In this document: in pieces, positions 25,490-34,793 of the stretch
How positions within the stretch are numbered: position 1 is the first letter of the stretch
How the letters are laid out: each line of letters begins with the position of its first letter
Assembly (NCBI RefSeq): GCF_037414475.1
Contig: NZ_CP147913.1
Span: 10,116,501-10,180,500 of the forward strand
Origin: Myxococcus stipitatus
GTDB lineage: Bacteria; Myxococcota; Myxococcia; Myxococcales; Myxococcaceae
Length of the DNA: 64,000 bases
Direction of reading: 5' to 3'
Program-made: the position numbers and the translations under genes
The notes under the pieces: generated by a model
The model's input: the letters and a program-made list of their open reading frames with translations, nothing else
What the model was told of the DNA's origin: nothing
Databases searched by the model: none

Positions 25490-26575
25490 TCAGCCTCCGC
25501 GCACGGCCACCGCGCGCTTCACCGTCTCTCGCAGCCCCACGAAGGGCAGCCGCTCCAGCGCGGTGGAGACGTCCACCCACTCGAAGGCATCATGCTCGGG
25601 CCCCAGGAGGACCTGGGCATCCGGCGGCGCCTGGACGCCGAAGCCGTTCTCCTCCGCGAGGACGGGAGGAAGGGTCTCTCCCACCGCGAAGGCATGGCGG
25701 TAGGCAAGGTCCTCGACAGGCAGCCTCAGCCCCGTCTCCTCCTCCAGTTCACGCGCGGCGGCCTGGGCTGGGGCTTCGTCGGACTCCACGCGGCCCGTCA
25801 GGATCTGCCAGAAGCCTCCCCGCTCCGGACGCCGGCGCACGAGCAACACGCGAGCCTCCGGTCCACGGCCTCGCACGACGGCGATGCTGACCGTCCGCAT
25901 GGGCGCGGGGGCGTCCACGCGTTCGCTGTCGAACACGGCGCAGAAGCTTCGAGCCAGCGCGTCCTGCACGTCGGGCAAGGCCAGCGGGTGCCCTCGCTCA
26001 CGCTGCATGGAGGTGACCCCCGCCTCGCGAATGCCGCACGGGACGATGAAGCGGAAGTGCTCCATCCGCGTGTTCACGTTGAGCGCGAAGCCGTGGGTGG
26101 TGAGCCAGCGGGAGATGTGGACACCGATGGCGGCGATCTTCCGCGCGTCGGGGTCGCCCTCCTCTCCAATCCAGACGCCGGGCCACTTGGGAATGGGCCC
26201 CGCGGTGATGCCCCACTCGGACAGGACCTGCATGATGGAGCGCTCGACGTCGCGAACGTAGCGGCGGACGTCCCGGCGCGCCTCGGGGAGCAGGAAGATG
26301 GGGTAGCCGACGATCTGCCCCGGGCCGTGGTAGGTGACGTCGCCCCCGCGGTTGGTCTCGAAGACCCCCACGCCCTCGGCGGCGAGACTCTCGTCGGGCG
26401 CGGTGATGTTCTCCCGCTTCGCCCCTCGCCCGAGGGTGAGGACCGGCGGATGCTCCAGGAGGAGCAGGACGTCTCCGCTCAGCCCTTGCCGGCGTGCATC
26501 GCCGAAGAGGCGCATCAGGTTGAGGCCGTCTTCGTATTCCACCCGGCCCAGCCGGTAGACGGTGATGGTATTCAC
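25490..26575 (-). CDS. lipB: octanoyltransferase LipB fused to a Nudix hydrolase
   Basis: Residues 1-215 are LipB: HPPVLTLGRGA, NRGGDVTYHGPGQIVGYP, RKIAAIGVHISRW (catalytic Lys) and FIVPCGI (catalytic Cys) move octanoate from ACP to lipoyl domains. Residues 225-361 are a complete Nudix domain with GRVESDEAPAQAAARELEEETGL, resembling dihydroneopterin-triphosphate pyrophosphohydrolases (GGFWQILTGRVE). GTG 26575 overlaps the stop of the upstream gene (GTGA), behind GGAAGG. Both halves look intact. LipA, E2 and E3 genes are within 7 kb. The Nudix substrate is unknown. Confidence 0.93.
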   Translation of the reverse strand: MNTITVYRLGRVEYEDGLNLMRLFGDARRQGLSGDVLLLLEHPPVLTLGRGAKRENITAPDESLAAEGVGVFETNRGGDVTYHGPGQIVGYPIFLLPEARRDVRRYVRDVERSIMQVLSEWGITAGPIPKWPGVWIGEEGDPDARKIAAIGVHISRWLTTHGFALNVNTRMEHFRFIVPCGIREAGVTSMQRERGHPLALPDVQDALARSFCAVFDSERVDAPAPMRTVSIAVVRGRGPEARVLLVRRRPERGGFWQILTGRVESDEAPAQAAARELEEETGLRLPVEDLAYRHAFAVGETLPPVLAEENGFGVQAPPDAQVLLGPEHDAFEWVDVSTALERLPFVGLRETVKRAVAVRGG

Positions 26576-28041
26576 GACGTTCCCTTCCGCCGCCCCTTCC
26601 GTGTGGAAGGCGGCTTCGTCACTTTCTCGAGCTCCCACGTACCGGAGGGAACCCTGTTGAGGAGAGCGTGCAGCTCATGGCCCGCGCGCGCGGAGCGCTC
26701 CGCCTCCGCCGCGAATGCATTCAAGACTTCGTCGGAGAGAGACGTCGCCGGCTCGCGAAGAGCGAGGCGCGCTCGGGCCATCTCCACGTACTCGGCGCGC
26801 TCGGGCTGCCGCAGACACGACAACACCTGGACGTGCTCCAGGATGCTCACCGGGAGGACGCCGTGCACGGAGCGCGACAGTTCTTCCGTGGTGGGGACGG
26901 AGAACCTTTCCGAACCACCGCGCAACGTCAGGACTCCCGAGTCGGCCCCCTGTCCCCGCGCACTGAGGACCACGGTGGGACGTGACTCCCTCGCGAGGAA
27001 GGCCGCGAGTGTCTTCCACTGCTCGGCGCCCAGGCGCTCCACGTCCTCGACGAACAGCGGGGTGAAGGACGTGTCATCGGCGAGCGCATCAACGTGCGTG
27101 ACGGCTCCCCTCCCCTGCCGCTGGAGCATCTGAAGCAGGGTGCTCTTGCCACAGCCTTCACCGCCCACGAGGAGGATGCAGCGGACTCCCGACTGAAGCG
27201 CGGCCTCCAGCCGGGCACGTGGCTCGGGCTGTCCCACGAACTCCATCGCGGAGCCGGTTCGCGACGATGCGCGAGGACGCGCGGGCAACGGCACGGCAGT
27301 CACATCCGTGAGGAGCGACGACGACTCTGCCAGACACGCCTTGCAGATGAATGCCCCAGCAGGTCCCGCCACGAGGTCACCCACCTCCGCGCGCGGGCGA
27401 CAGCAGAACGAGCACCACGCATCGAGCGAGACATCGGCGCGAGTGGGTCCTCGCTCGATGATGCGAGCCTCCCGCCTGCGACGCGGAGGCGCCTCCTCCT
27501 CGGCTGCACTCGAAATCAGCGCGTTATCCACCGAGGGCTCATCACGAGACGCAGGTGAAGATGTTTCGACACCAGCGGGGTCCACGGTGGCAGCCACGCG
27601 GGCGAGTTGGGTCTCCAACCGTTGGAGGTCTTCGCTCACCTCCGCATCGAGAACCCACGCGGCGACCTCGGGAGACTTCTCGACGGAGCGGCGCTCCACC
27701 CCACGCAGCGCATCGTCGATGAGCCCCTGCCGGAGCGCCTGCTCGACGGGTGAGCCCCAGTCGTCGGGCGAAACACTCTCGCGTGCCGAGCCCGCGGCCG
27801 CCGCGTCCGGAGACTCCACCGTCTCGAGCAGTCCTTCGAGCTGGCCCACTTCCTCGATGAGGTCGTGTCGGCTCGCATCCAACCGGCGCGCGTGGCGCAG
27901 CAGCTGAAGCGCCCGGGCCGCGTTTCCCGCCTGCCGATACAGAGTCGCGGCCCGATGGAGATACTCCACGGCGACGGAGACTTCTCCCCGCAGCTCGGCG
28001 GACTGCGCGGTGCGGATCAGCTCGCGAGGGTTCTCGGCCAT
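26572..28041 (-). CDS. TPR / ClpX-type zinc finger / P-loop ATPase chimera
   Basis: The product (489 aa) matches no single family I know. Residues 1-75 are TPR-like (VAVEYLHRAATLYRQAGNAA); 80-200 are acidic linker; about 210-238 are a ClpX-type C4 zinc finger (CSFC ... AGPAGAFICKAC); about 290-420 are a P-loop NTPase with VGGEGCGKST and LFVEDVERL as Walker A and B. The end is a short helical region with a basic tail. It lacks the ClpX unfoldase core. It is translationally coupled to lipB (4-nt overlap). Confidence 0.82.
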   Translation of the reverse strand: MAENPRELIRTAQSAELRGEVSVAVEYLHRAATLYRQAGNAARALQLLRHARRLDASRHDLIEEVGQLEGLLETVESPDAAAAGSARESVSPDDWGSPVEQALRQGLIDDALRGVERRSVEKSPEVAAWVLDAEVSEDLQRLETQLARVAATVDPAGVETSSPASRDEPSVDNALISSAAEEEAPPRRRREARIIERGPTRADVSLDAWCSFCCRPRAEVGDLVAGPAGAFICKACLAESSSLLTDVTAVPLPARPRASSRTGSAMEFVGQPEPRARLEAALQSGVRCILLVGGEGCGKSTLLQMLQRQGRGAVTHVDALADDTSFTPLFVEDVERLGAEQWKTLAAFLARESRPTVVLSARGQGADSGVLTLRGGSERFSVPTTEELSRSVHGVLPVSILEHVQVLSCLRQPERAEYVEMARARLALREPATSLSDEVLNAFAAEAERSARAGHELHALLNRVPSGTWELEKVTKPPSTRKGRRKGTS

Positions 28042-28137
28042 ACGGACAGAGCCTAACCGCCTTGGTACGCCACCGCCCTGTCCCGAATCAGGCCAAACCG
28101 CCGATCCAACGACGAGCGAGCAACCAACCCATCCGCC

Positions 28138-28167
28138 AAAGCCTGCCCGGCTCGAAGCCTGGCAGGC
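28138..28167 (-). terminator. possible terminator after the E2 gene
   Basis: A 7-bp stem (GCCTGCC 28141-28147 with GGCAGGC 28161-28167) reads into CTTTGG on the minus strand, between the E2 stop and the start of the zinc-finger chimera gene. The T-run is weak. Confidence 0.35.
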
Positions 28168-28229
28168 CGGGTTCTCCTCCGCGCGAGGCCCGAGGCATCA
28201 CTCCCACGCCCGGGCCTGCCCGCGCATCA

Positions 28230-29489
28230 TCACGCCATCGCCAGGAACAGCAGGTCCGGCTTCTCCAGGTACTTGATGACTTCGTACACGAAGTCCGCCG
28301 CCACGGAGCCGTCGATGACGCGATGGTCGCACGAGAGCGACAGGTTCATCATGTCGCGAATCACGACCTGGTCATTCACCACGGCCGGGCGCTTCTTGAG
28401 CTTGTGCACGCCCATGATGCCCACCTCGGGGTGGTTGATGATGGGCGTGGCGAACAGACCGCCACTCTGGCCCAGCGAGGTGATGGTGAAGGTGCCGCCC
28501 GTCAGCTCCTCCATCTTCAGCTTCCGCTCGCGCGCCGCGGCGCCCAGGCGCGCCGTCTCCTGCGCCAGCTCCGCCAGCGTCAGGCGGTCCGCGTCCTTCA
28601 CCACCGCCACCGTGAGGCCGTCGGGCGTCGCGACCGCCATGCCGATGTTGAACTCGCCACGCACCACCAGCTCCTGCGCCGCCTCATCGAAGTTGGCGTT
28701 CAGGTGCGGGAACTTCTTCAGCGCGGCGATGGTCGCCTTGATGATGAACGGCAGGTAATTGAGCTTGGTGCTGTCACCCGCCGCCGCGAGCTGCTTGTTG
28801 AGCCGCGCCCGCAGCGCCACCAGCTCCGTCGCGTCCACCTCTTCCACGAAGGCGAAGTGCGGCATGGTGAACTTCGACCGCACCATCTTCTCGGCGATCT
28901 TCTTGCGCAGGCCTCGCAGAGGAATGCGCTCATCCGCGCGGCCCGTCGAAACGGCCGGCACCGCCGGACGCGCCTGAGCGGGCGCGGGCGCGGCCACCAC
29001 GTTCTTCTGCTCCCCACCCTCCAGCGCGGCGAGCACGTCCGCCTTCGTCACCCGTCCCTGCGGACCACTGCCCGCAATCGTCGCCAGGTCCAGCCCATGC
29101 TCACGCGCCATGCGCCGGGTCACCGGCGTGGCCAACACCTTCGACGCCTGAGCGGGAGCCACCGCGGCCGCCGGAGCGGAAGCCACCGCGGTGGAGGCCT
29201 GCGCCGGAGCCGCCGCGCCGTGCCCCCCCGCCTGCGCGGGAGCAGCCCCTTCAATCTCCAGCGTGACGAGGAGCTGGTGCACCTTCGCCATGTCCCCTTC
29301 CTTGCCGTGCGTCTGCACAACACGCCCGGCCTTCGGGCTGGGGACGGTGACGGTGGCCTTGTCCGTCATCACCTCGGCAAGAACCTGGTCTTCCTTCACG
29401 ACGTCGCCGGGCTTGACGTGCCACTTGACCAGCTCGCCCTCCATCACGCCTTCGCCGAGGTCGGGGAGCTTGAATTCGAAGGTTGCCAT
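28230..29489 (-). CDS. dihydrolipoamide acyltransferase (E2 of a 2-oxo acid dehydrogenase complex)
   Basis: The product (419 aa) has one N-terminal lipoyl domain with the lipoylated Lys in MTDKATVTVPSP (about residue 44), an Ala/Pro-rich hinge (about 85-140), a peripheral-subunit-binding domain (ATPVTRRMAREHGLDLATIA), and the catalytic domain with SCDHRVIDG near the C-terminus. A single lipoyl domain and the EGELVKWHVKPGD start fit the branched-chain or pyruvate E2 class. E1 genes are not in the window. It is 56 bases downstream of lipA, and both are co-directional. Confidence 0.94.
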   Translation of the reverse strand: MATFEFKLPDLGEGVMEGELVKWHVKPGDVVKEDQVLAEVMTDKATVTVPSPKAGRVVQTHGKEGDMAKVHQLLVTLEIEGAAPAQAGGHGAAAPAQASTAVASAPAAAVAPAQASKVLATPVTRRMAREHGLDLATIAGSGPQGRVTKADVLAALEGGEQKNVVAAPAPAQARPAVPAVSTGRADERIPLRGLRKKIAEKMVRSKFTMPHFAFVEEVDATELVALRARLNKQLAAAGDSTKLNYLPFIIKATIAALKKFPHLNANFDEAAQELVVRGEFNIGMAVATPDGLTVAVVKDADRLTLAELAQETARLGAAARERKLKMEELTGGTFTITSLGQSGGLFATPIINHPEVGIMGVHKLKKRPAVVNDQVVIRDMMNLSLSCDHRVIDGSVAADFVYEVIKYLEKPDLLFLAMA

Positions 29490-29545
29490 GCGGGTGTCTT
29501 TCCGAGAGGAACAGGGGTTGCGTCAAGCCACGAAACGAGGCCCGG

Positions 29546-30475
29546 TCAGCCGAGCCGCTCGAGGCGCTCGCGCTCCATCAGGCCCTTCATAAAGAACTCG
29601 GCGGCGCGATAGCTGGAGCGGACCAGCGGCCCCGAAGCCACGTAGAGGAAGCCGTACGACTCCGCCAGCTTCTTGTACGACTCGAACTGCGCGGGCGTCA
29701 CGAAGCGCTCCACGCGCAGGTGGTACTGCGACGGCTGGAGGTACTGTCCAAGAGTGAGCACATCCACGCCCACCTCGCGCAGGTCCTTGAACGTCTGCTC
29801 CAGCTCCGCGTCCGTCTCGCCCAGGCCCACCATCACCGACGTCTTGGTGTAGAGCCCCTCGGGGCGGCGCTTGAGGTAGTCCAGCACGCGCAGGGACTGG
29901 CGGTAGTTCGCGCGGCGATCTCTCACCGTCGGCGTCAACCGCTCCACCGTCTCCACGTTGTGGGCGACCACGTGCGGCTTCGCCTCGGCGACCGTCGTCA
30001 GGTCCTTCTCCACGCCCTTGAAGTCGGGGATGAGCACCTCGACGATGGTGCGAGGGCTCTCCCGGCGCAGCTCGCGGATGGCGGAGGCGAAGTGGCTGGC
30101 GCCACCGTCCGGCCGGTCATCGCGGTTCACCGACGTGACGACGATGTACTCCAGGTCCATCTCCTTGACGGCCTGGGCCAGGTGGATGGGCTCCATCGGG
30201 TCCAACGGCGGAGGAGCGCCCACCTTCACGTGGCAGAAGCGGCACGCACGCGTGCAGACCTCGCCCATCAGCATCACCGTGGCCGTGCCGCCGCCCCAGC
30301 ACTCGGCGATGTTCGGGCAGCGCGCCTCTTCGCACACGGTCGCCAGCTTCGTGCGCTTCACGATGGCCTTGACCCGCTCGTACCCTTCGCCGTGGGGCAA
30401 CCGCACCTTCAGCCACTCCGGCTTGCGGGAGGTCTCAGGCACCTGGGGGAGAGGGAACCGATCAGGAGTCGCCAT
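29546..30475 (-). CDS. lipA: lipoyl synthase
   Basis: The product (309 aa) is a radical-SAM enzyme inserting two sulfurs into octanoyl groups. The auxiliary cluster ligands are in CEEARCPNIAEC, the radical-SAM cluster in CTRACRFC, and the conserved C-terminal Ser-containing RSSYRA is present. The lipB, E2 and E3 genes around it make this a lipoate-complex locus. Confidence 0.97.
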   Translation of the reverse strand: MATPDRFPLPQVPETSRKPEWLKVRLPHGEGYERVKAIVKRTKLATVCEEARCPNIAECWGGGTATVMLMGEVCTRACRFCHVKVGAPPPLDPMEPIHLAQAVKEMDLEYIVVTSVNRDDRPDGGASHFASAIRELRRESPRTIVEVLIPDFKGVEKDLTTVAEAKPHVVAHNVETVERLTPTVRDRRANYRQSLRVLDYLKRRPEGLYTKTSVMVGLGETDAELEQTFKDLREVGVDVLTLGQYLQPSQYHLRVERFVTPAQFESYKKLAESYGFLYVASGPLVRSSYRAAEFFMKGLMERERLERLG

Positions 30476-30622
30476 GGGTCGCGGGCCTTCTATGGTTTGG
30501 GCGGAAGACGTTCAAGCGGGAAGCCTCTAACGCGAGGCGTCAGCACCCGCTGGGCCTTCGCGCAAGTCCTCTCCCTTCTAATGCCCCCGCGTCCGCTAGG
30601 CAGCGGGCACGGTGACGACGGG

Positions 30623-31426
30623 ATGAACACCGTCCAGGTCATGGCCCCCATCCACCTGGGTACCAGCGGCTACGTCTACGCGGACTGGAAGCAGCGCTTC
30701 TACCCCCCCGGCCTGCCGGCCCGTCGCTGGCTCTCCTGGTACGCGAACGTCTTCACCTCGGTGGAACTGAACGCGACGTTCTACCGCCTGCCCTCGGCCC
30801 AGACGGTGGACCACTGGCGCGAGCAGGTCCCTGCCGGGTTCCGCTTCGCCTGCAAGGGCAGCCGCTTCCTCACCCACCTCAAGCGCCTCACCGACGTGGG
30901 CCCGGGGCTCGAGCACTTCTACGCCCCCGTGCGCCGCCTGGGGCACAAGCTGGGCCCCGTCCTCTGGCAGCTCCCGCCCAGCATGAAGACGCCCGACCCC
31001 GAGCGCCTGCACCGCTTCCTCACCCATCAGCCCCGAGGCATCCGGCAGGTCGTCGAGTTCCGTCACGCGGCCTGGTACCACCCCGAGGTGCTCGCGGTCC
31101 TCGAGCAGCACCACACCGCGCTCTGCGAACATGACCTGCTCCCAGAGCCCGCCCCCCACCCCACCGGAGGCTTTCGCTACCTGCGGTTCCATGGCCCCCA
31201 GGGACACGCTCAGGGCCGCTATGGAAAGAAGGCCCTGCGCCCCGTGGCCAAGGACTTGAAGCGCTGGCGGGAGGACGGCCACACCGCGTGGGTGTTCTTC
31301 AACAACGACCCAGGGGCGGCCTCCGTGCTGGATGCCATCGACCTCGCGGAGCTGCTGGGCACTCCCGTGGAGTTGCCCCCGGACATGACAAGGCCGTCCT
31401 CGGAGACTCGCTCCGGGACGGCCTGA
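30623..31426 (+). CDS. DUF72-family protein
   Basis: The product (267 aa) is a TIM-barrel-like DUF72 (YecE) protein: IHLGTSGYVYADWKQRFYP, FTSVELNATFYRLP, FRFACKGSRFLTH, LGPVLWQLPPSMK, VVEFRHAAWY and RYLRFHGPQG are in family order. The chosen ATG 30623 precedes a second in-frame ATG (30641); neither has a strong ribosome site. The reaction of this family is unknown. Confidence 0.92.
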   Translation: MNTVQVMAPIHLGTSGYVYADWKQRFYPPGLPARRWLSWYANVFTSVELNATFYRLPSAQTVDHWREQVPAGFRFACKGSRFLTHLKRLTDVGPGLEHFYAPVRRLGHKLGPVLWQLPPSMKTPDPERLHRFLTHQPRGIRQVVEFRHAAWYHPEVLAVLEQHHTALCEHDLLPEPAPHPTGGFRYLRFHGPQGHAQGRYGKKALRPVAKDLKRWREDGHTAWVFFNNDPGAASVLDAIDLAELLGTPVELPPDMTRPSSETRSGTA

Positions 31427-31465
31427 GTGGGCGCCCGTGAGGGAGCCCGGGGCGTCATCCGCCGA

Positions 31466-32863
31466 CTAGAAGTGGCGCGGGTGGCCCAGCGTGGCCTCGG
31501 CGCCCTCGTGGACGATCTCCGAGAGCGTCGGGTGGGCGTGGATGGTGCCCGCCAGTTCCTCGGTGGTGATCTCCAGCTTCAGCGCGACACACGCCTCGGC
31601 CAGCAGCTCCGTCGCGTGGGGCCCGATGATGTGGATGCCCAACACCTCGTCGTACTTCTTGTCCGAGACGATCTTGATGAGACCGGTCGACTCGTTGGTG
31701 ATGGCCGCCTTGGTCACCGCGCCGAACGGGGCGTTGCCAATCTTCACGTCGTAGCCGCGCTCCTTGGCCTTCTTCTCCGTGAGGCCCACCGAGGCGACCT
31801 CCGGGTAGCAGTACGTAGCGGACGGCGTCAGGTCGTAGTTGATGGGCTGCGGGTTCTTCCCGGCGATGTGCTCCACCGCCACCACGCACTCCGCGCTCGC
31901 CATGTGGGCCAGCATCGGGGTGGGGATGACGTCGCCCACGGCGTAGACGTTGGGCTCGCTGGTGCGCAGCATCGAGTCGACCTTGATGTAGCCGCGGTCG
32001 GTCTTGATGGACGTCTTGTCCAGGCCCACGTCCTCCGTCACCGGCGCGCGGCCCACGGCGGACAGGAGGATCTCGGCCTCGAGCGTCTTCGTCTCGTTGC
32101 CCACCTTCATGGTGACGCGCACGCCATCGGCCGTGTGCTCCACCTTCTCCACCGCGGAGCCCGTGTGCACGTCGATGCCACGGCGGCGGAAGATCTTCTC
32201 CAGCTCCTTGGAGATGTCCGCGTCCTCGATGGGGAGCAGCGCGGGCATGTACTCCACGATGGAGGTCTTGCTGCCCACGTGGTTGAAGACGGACGCGAAC
32301 TCGCAGCCCACCGCGCCGGCGCCCAGGACGATGATGCTCTTGGGGATGCGGTCGATCTGCAGGATGGAGTCGCTGTTCAGCACGCGCTTGTGGTCCACCG
32401 GCACATTCGGCAGGGACTTGGGCACCGAGCCCGTCGCGATGATGATGTTCTTCGCGTCGAGGACCTGCTTGGAGCCGTCCTCGGCGGTGACCTCCACCTT
32501 GCCCTTGCCAGCGATGCGGCCGTGGCCCTTGATGACCGTCACCTTGTTCTTCTTCATCAAGAAGTCGATGCCGTTGGCACCCTTGGTGACGACCTTGTCC
32601 TTGTGCTTCATCGCGTTGGGCCAGTTGACCGTCGGGCTCGACACGTCGACGCCGAAGTCGCTCGCCTCGCGGACATGGTGGAACAGCTCCGCCGTCCACA
32701 GCAGGGACTTGGTGGGGATGCACCCGCGATGGAGGCAGGTACCGCCCAGACGCTTGTCCTTCTCGATGATGGCCGTCTTCAGCCCGAGCTGCCCCGCGCG
32801 GATGGCACCCACGTAGCCGCCAGGGCCCGAACCGATGATCACCACGTCGAACGTCTCAGCCAC
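31466..32863 (-). CDS. lpdA: dihydrolipoyl dehydrogenase (E3)
   Basis: The product (465 aa) reoxidises dihydrolipoamide with NAD+. The FAD motif GSGPGGYVGAIRAGQLG lies near the start, the redox disulfide is GGTCLHRGCIPTKSLL, the second dinucleotide motif is VLGAGAVGCEFASVF, and the dimer-interface catalytic motif HIIGPHATEL is near the C-terminus (HAHPTLSEI). ATG 32863 is used. It likely serves the nearby E2. Confidence 0.97.
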   Translation of the reverse strand: MAETFDVVIIGSGPGGYVGAIRAGQLGLKTAIIEKDKRLGGTCLHRGCIPTKSLLWTAELFHHVREASDFGVDVSSPTVNWPNAMKHKDKVVTKGANGIDFLMKKNKVTVIKGHGRIAGKGKVEVTAEDGSKQVLDAKNIIIATGSVPKSLPNVPVDHKRVLNSDSILQIDRIPKSIIVLGAGAVGCEFASVFNHVGSKTSIVEYMPALLPIEDADISKELEKIFRRRGIDVHTGSAVEKVEHTADGVRVTMKVGNETKTLEAEILLSAVGRAPVTEDVGLDKTSIKTDRGYIKVDSMLRTSEPNVYAVGDVIPTPMLAHMASAECVVAVEHIAGKNPQPINYDLTPSATYCYPEVASVGLTEKKAKERGYDVKIGNAPFGAVTKAAITNESTGLIKIVSDKKYDEVLGIHIIGPHATELLAEACVALKLEITTEELAGTIHAHPTLSEIVHEGAEATLGHPRHF

Positions 32864-32944
32864 GCACGCCTCCGTCTATTTTTGCAGATGGAACCCGGTG
32901 GGGCTGATAACCCCCGCTCCCGGTTGGAAGCAAGGAGATTGCTC

Positions 32945-34087
32945 GTGCGCCGTTACCCGCTCAGAACCCTCCTCCTGATGCTCGTGGCGTTGATCGCCTT
33001 CGGTCGCCTGTGGTGCGTGACGCACCAGGATGAAACGCCTGGTACCCCGTCCGCCCTCTCGCGGGCCACCGCCCCCCTGGCCGCCCTCTCCCAGGACTGC
33101 CGCGCGCTGGAGCAGGCCCTGGCCAACTCCCTTCGCGCGCCGGACGCCACCCAGGCCGTGGCCGACGCCCGCAAGCGCCTGGAGGCCTGTCCTCAACCGC
33201 CCGCCCGCGCCTGCGAGCTGGGTCCCGCACTGTCCGCCCGCGCCCCCTTCTCCCAGGGAGCGGATACCCCCTTGCGAGGACTGCTCGGAGCCCTGTGCGA
33301 GCAGTGCCCGGCGACGGTCAACGTCTGCGCGGCGACCGTGTCCCGAGCGATGCTGGAGGCGGCCATCGGTCGTCCGCTCAACATTCAGGAGCTCCAGTGG
33401 AACCTCGAGCACGCCGGACCGGGGACTCCCGCGGCCTGTGACTCCGTCGTCAAACTGGGGCTCTCCCCCGCCGCGCAGGCGGAGATCACCCTGCCAGCCG
33501 GCGTGCTCCCCCTCGTCGAGGGACTGTCACCCCGCTGCCATCAGGCCGGGCTCTTGCCGCCCTCCGTCCTGGCCGCCGCCGCGGTTCAACAAGGCGCCCG
33601 TGCCCCCGCGCTGACGGCGCTGGCCCAGACGGCGAAGCCCGCGGGGACCTGGGTGGTGAGGCCGGATCAGGTCTCCGGGCCACAGCTCGCGTTCCAGGGC
33701 TTCGAGCATCCCACCCTCCGGGCCTTCGATGGCAACCCGGAGTCCGCCGTGACAGTGGAGCATGCGCCCCAGCAGCACCGCTGGTCGGCGGACGGAGCGC
33801 TGCGCGCGAGCTACTCGCCCCCGCTGAAGACCGTGGTGTCGTTGCGCCTCAAGGCCGAGGGCCCGGGCTCGCTCCGAGCCATCGTCCTCACGCCCAAGGG
33901 CGTGGGACTGAAGGACCCGGAAGCGGGCACCTCCTTCGTCAACCCCACCGCGTGCCACTACCAGGGCAAGGGGGAGTGGGAGACCTGCGAGCTCGCGGTC
34001 CCCCTGAGCGACGTGGAGGCGATCAGCGTGTTCCCCGCGCGCGACGAAGGGAGACTCCACGAACTGGAGGTTCGCGGCGCGCGGTGA
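32945..34087 (+). CDS. secreted or membrane-anchored protein of unknown function
   Basis: The product (380 aa) starts at GTG 32945 with AAGGAG 7 bases upstream and has one N-terminal hydrophobic segment (LRTLLLMLVALIAFGRLWCV). A Cys-rich helical part follows (about 45-165; DCRALEQAL, LEACPQPPARACEL, LCEQCPATVNVCA). The C-terminal 160 residues look like a beta-sandwich with FDGNPESAVTV and a solvent-exposed pattern as in discoidin/F5-8C-like modules. I do not recognise a family. It is divergent from lpdA. Confidence 0.8.
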   Translation: MRRYPLRTLLLMLVALIAFGRLWCVTHQDETPGTPSALSRATAPLAALSQDCRALEQALANSLRAPDATQAVADARKRLEACPQPPARACELGPALSARAPFSQGADTPLRGLLGALCEQCPATVNVCAATVSRAMLEAAIGRPLNIQELQWNLEHAGPGTPAACDSVVKLGLSPAAQAEITLPAGVLPLVEGLSPRCHQAGLLPPSVLAAAAVQQGARAPALTALAQTAKPAGTWVVRPDQVSGPQLAFQGFEHPTLRAFDGNPESAVTVEHAPQQHRWSADGALRASYSPPLKTVVSLRLKAEGPGSLRAIVLTPKGVGLKDPEAGTSFVNPTACHYQGKGEWETCELAVPLSDVEAISVFPARDEGRLHELEVRGAR

Positions 34088-34099
34088 ACGGGGGCGGCC

Positions 34100-34552
34100 T
34101 CACATCACGAGGCCGCGCTCCTTGGCGAGTTGGAAGATGGGCGCCGCGTCCTTCTTGAGCACGGCGCTGACGTCCTTGATGATCGCATCGCCCGACTTCG
34201 CCACCGACAGGTAGTTGTCGAAGGTGCGGGTCAGGATCAGCACGCCGGAGATGATGACGCGCTGAAGGTTGTGCTGAAGGTCGGTGCCCTCGTAGATGAG
34301 CCACGCCTGCTCGATGCACGTCCTCCTCGAGTCCACGAGGAAGTTGTTGAGGATGGTGCGCTCGTTCGCGTCGGGAACCTTGGACTTCGGGCTCACCGAA
34401 CCAACGTAGATGAGGCGCGTACCGAGCCGCTGCGCGGCTTCTTCCATCTGAACCAATATCGCCGCGACATCCTCCTTGGTTGGAGGATTCAGCCAACGCG
34501 AGAAGATGACTCGGTCGATGAGCTCTGCCTTGTACGTGGTGGGGCCGTTCAC
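34100..34552 (-). CDS. conserved protein of unknown function (150 aa)
   Basis: GTG 34552 is preceded by GGAGG at 4 bases, giving MNGPTTYKAELIDRVIFSRW. A longer reading to 34669 adds an Arg-rich leader. Alternating strands and helices (RLIYVGSVSPKSKV, RVIISGVLILTRTFDNYL, VSAVLKKDAAPIFQL) suggest a small alpha/beta fold of the SpoIIAA/STAS-like kind, but this is only a guess from the pattern. Lone gene, convergent with the preceding one. Confidence 0.7.
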   Translation of the reverse strand: MNGPTTYKAELIDRVIFSRWLNPPTKEDVAAILVQMEEAAQRLGTRLIYVGSVSPKSKVPDANERTILNNFLVDSRRTCIEQAWLIYEGTDLQHNLQRVIISGVLILTRTFDNYLSVAKSGDAIIKDVSAVLKKDAAPIFQLAKERGLVM

Positions 34553-34793
34553 GATGCCTCCGGTGAGGCGGACGGTTTCAAATCGAAAAGAAGCGCCCGG
34601 CCGGCGTTCTCCACTGCGCCGCGCGTCCGGATGTGTAGCAGGAACACTCCTTTCATTGAAGTGAGTCACTGATAGCTGCGCTCAAATTCGTCGGGGCCCC
34701 TCCCATCTCTGGGATTCAGTCGTGACGGACAAATACATCCGGGTCGACGCCGACACGGGCCGAGTCACAGGCACCAGACGCTGTGAACCCGTT

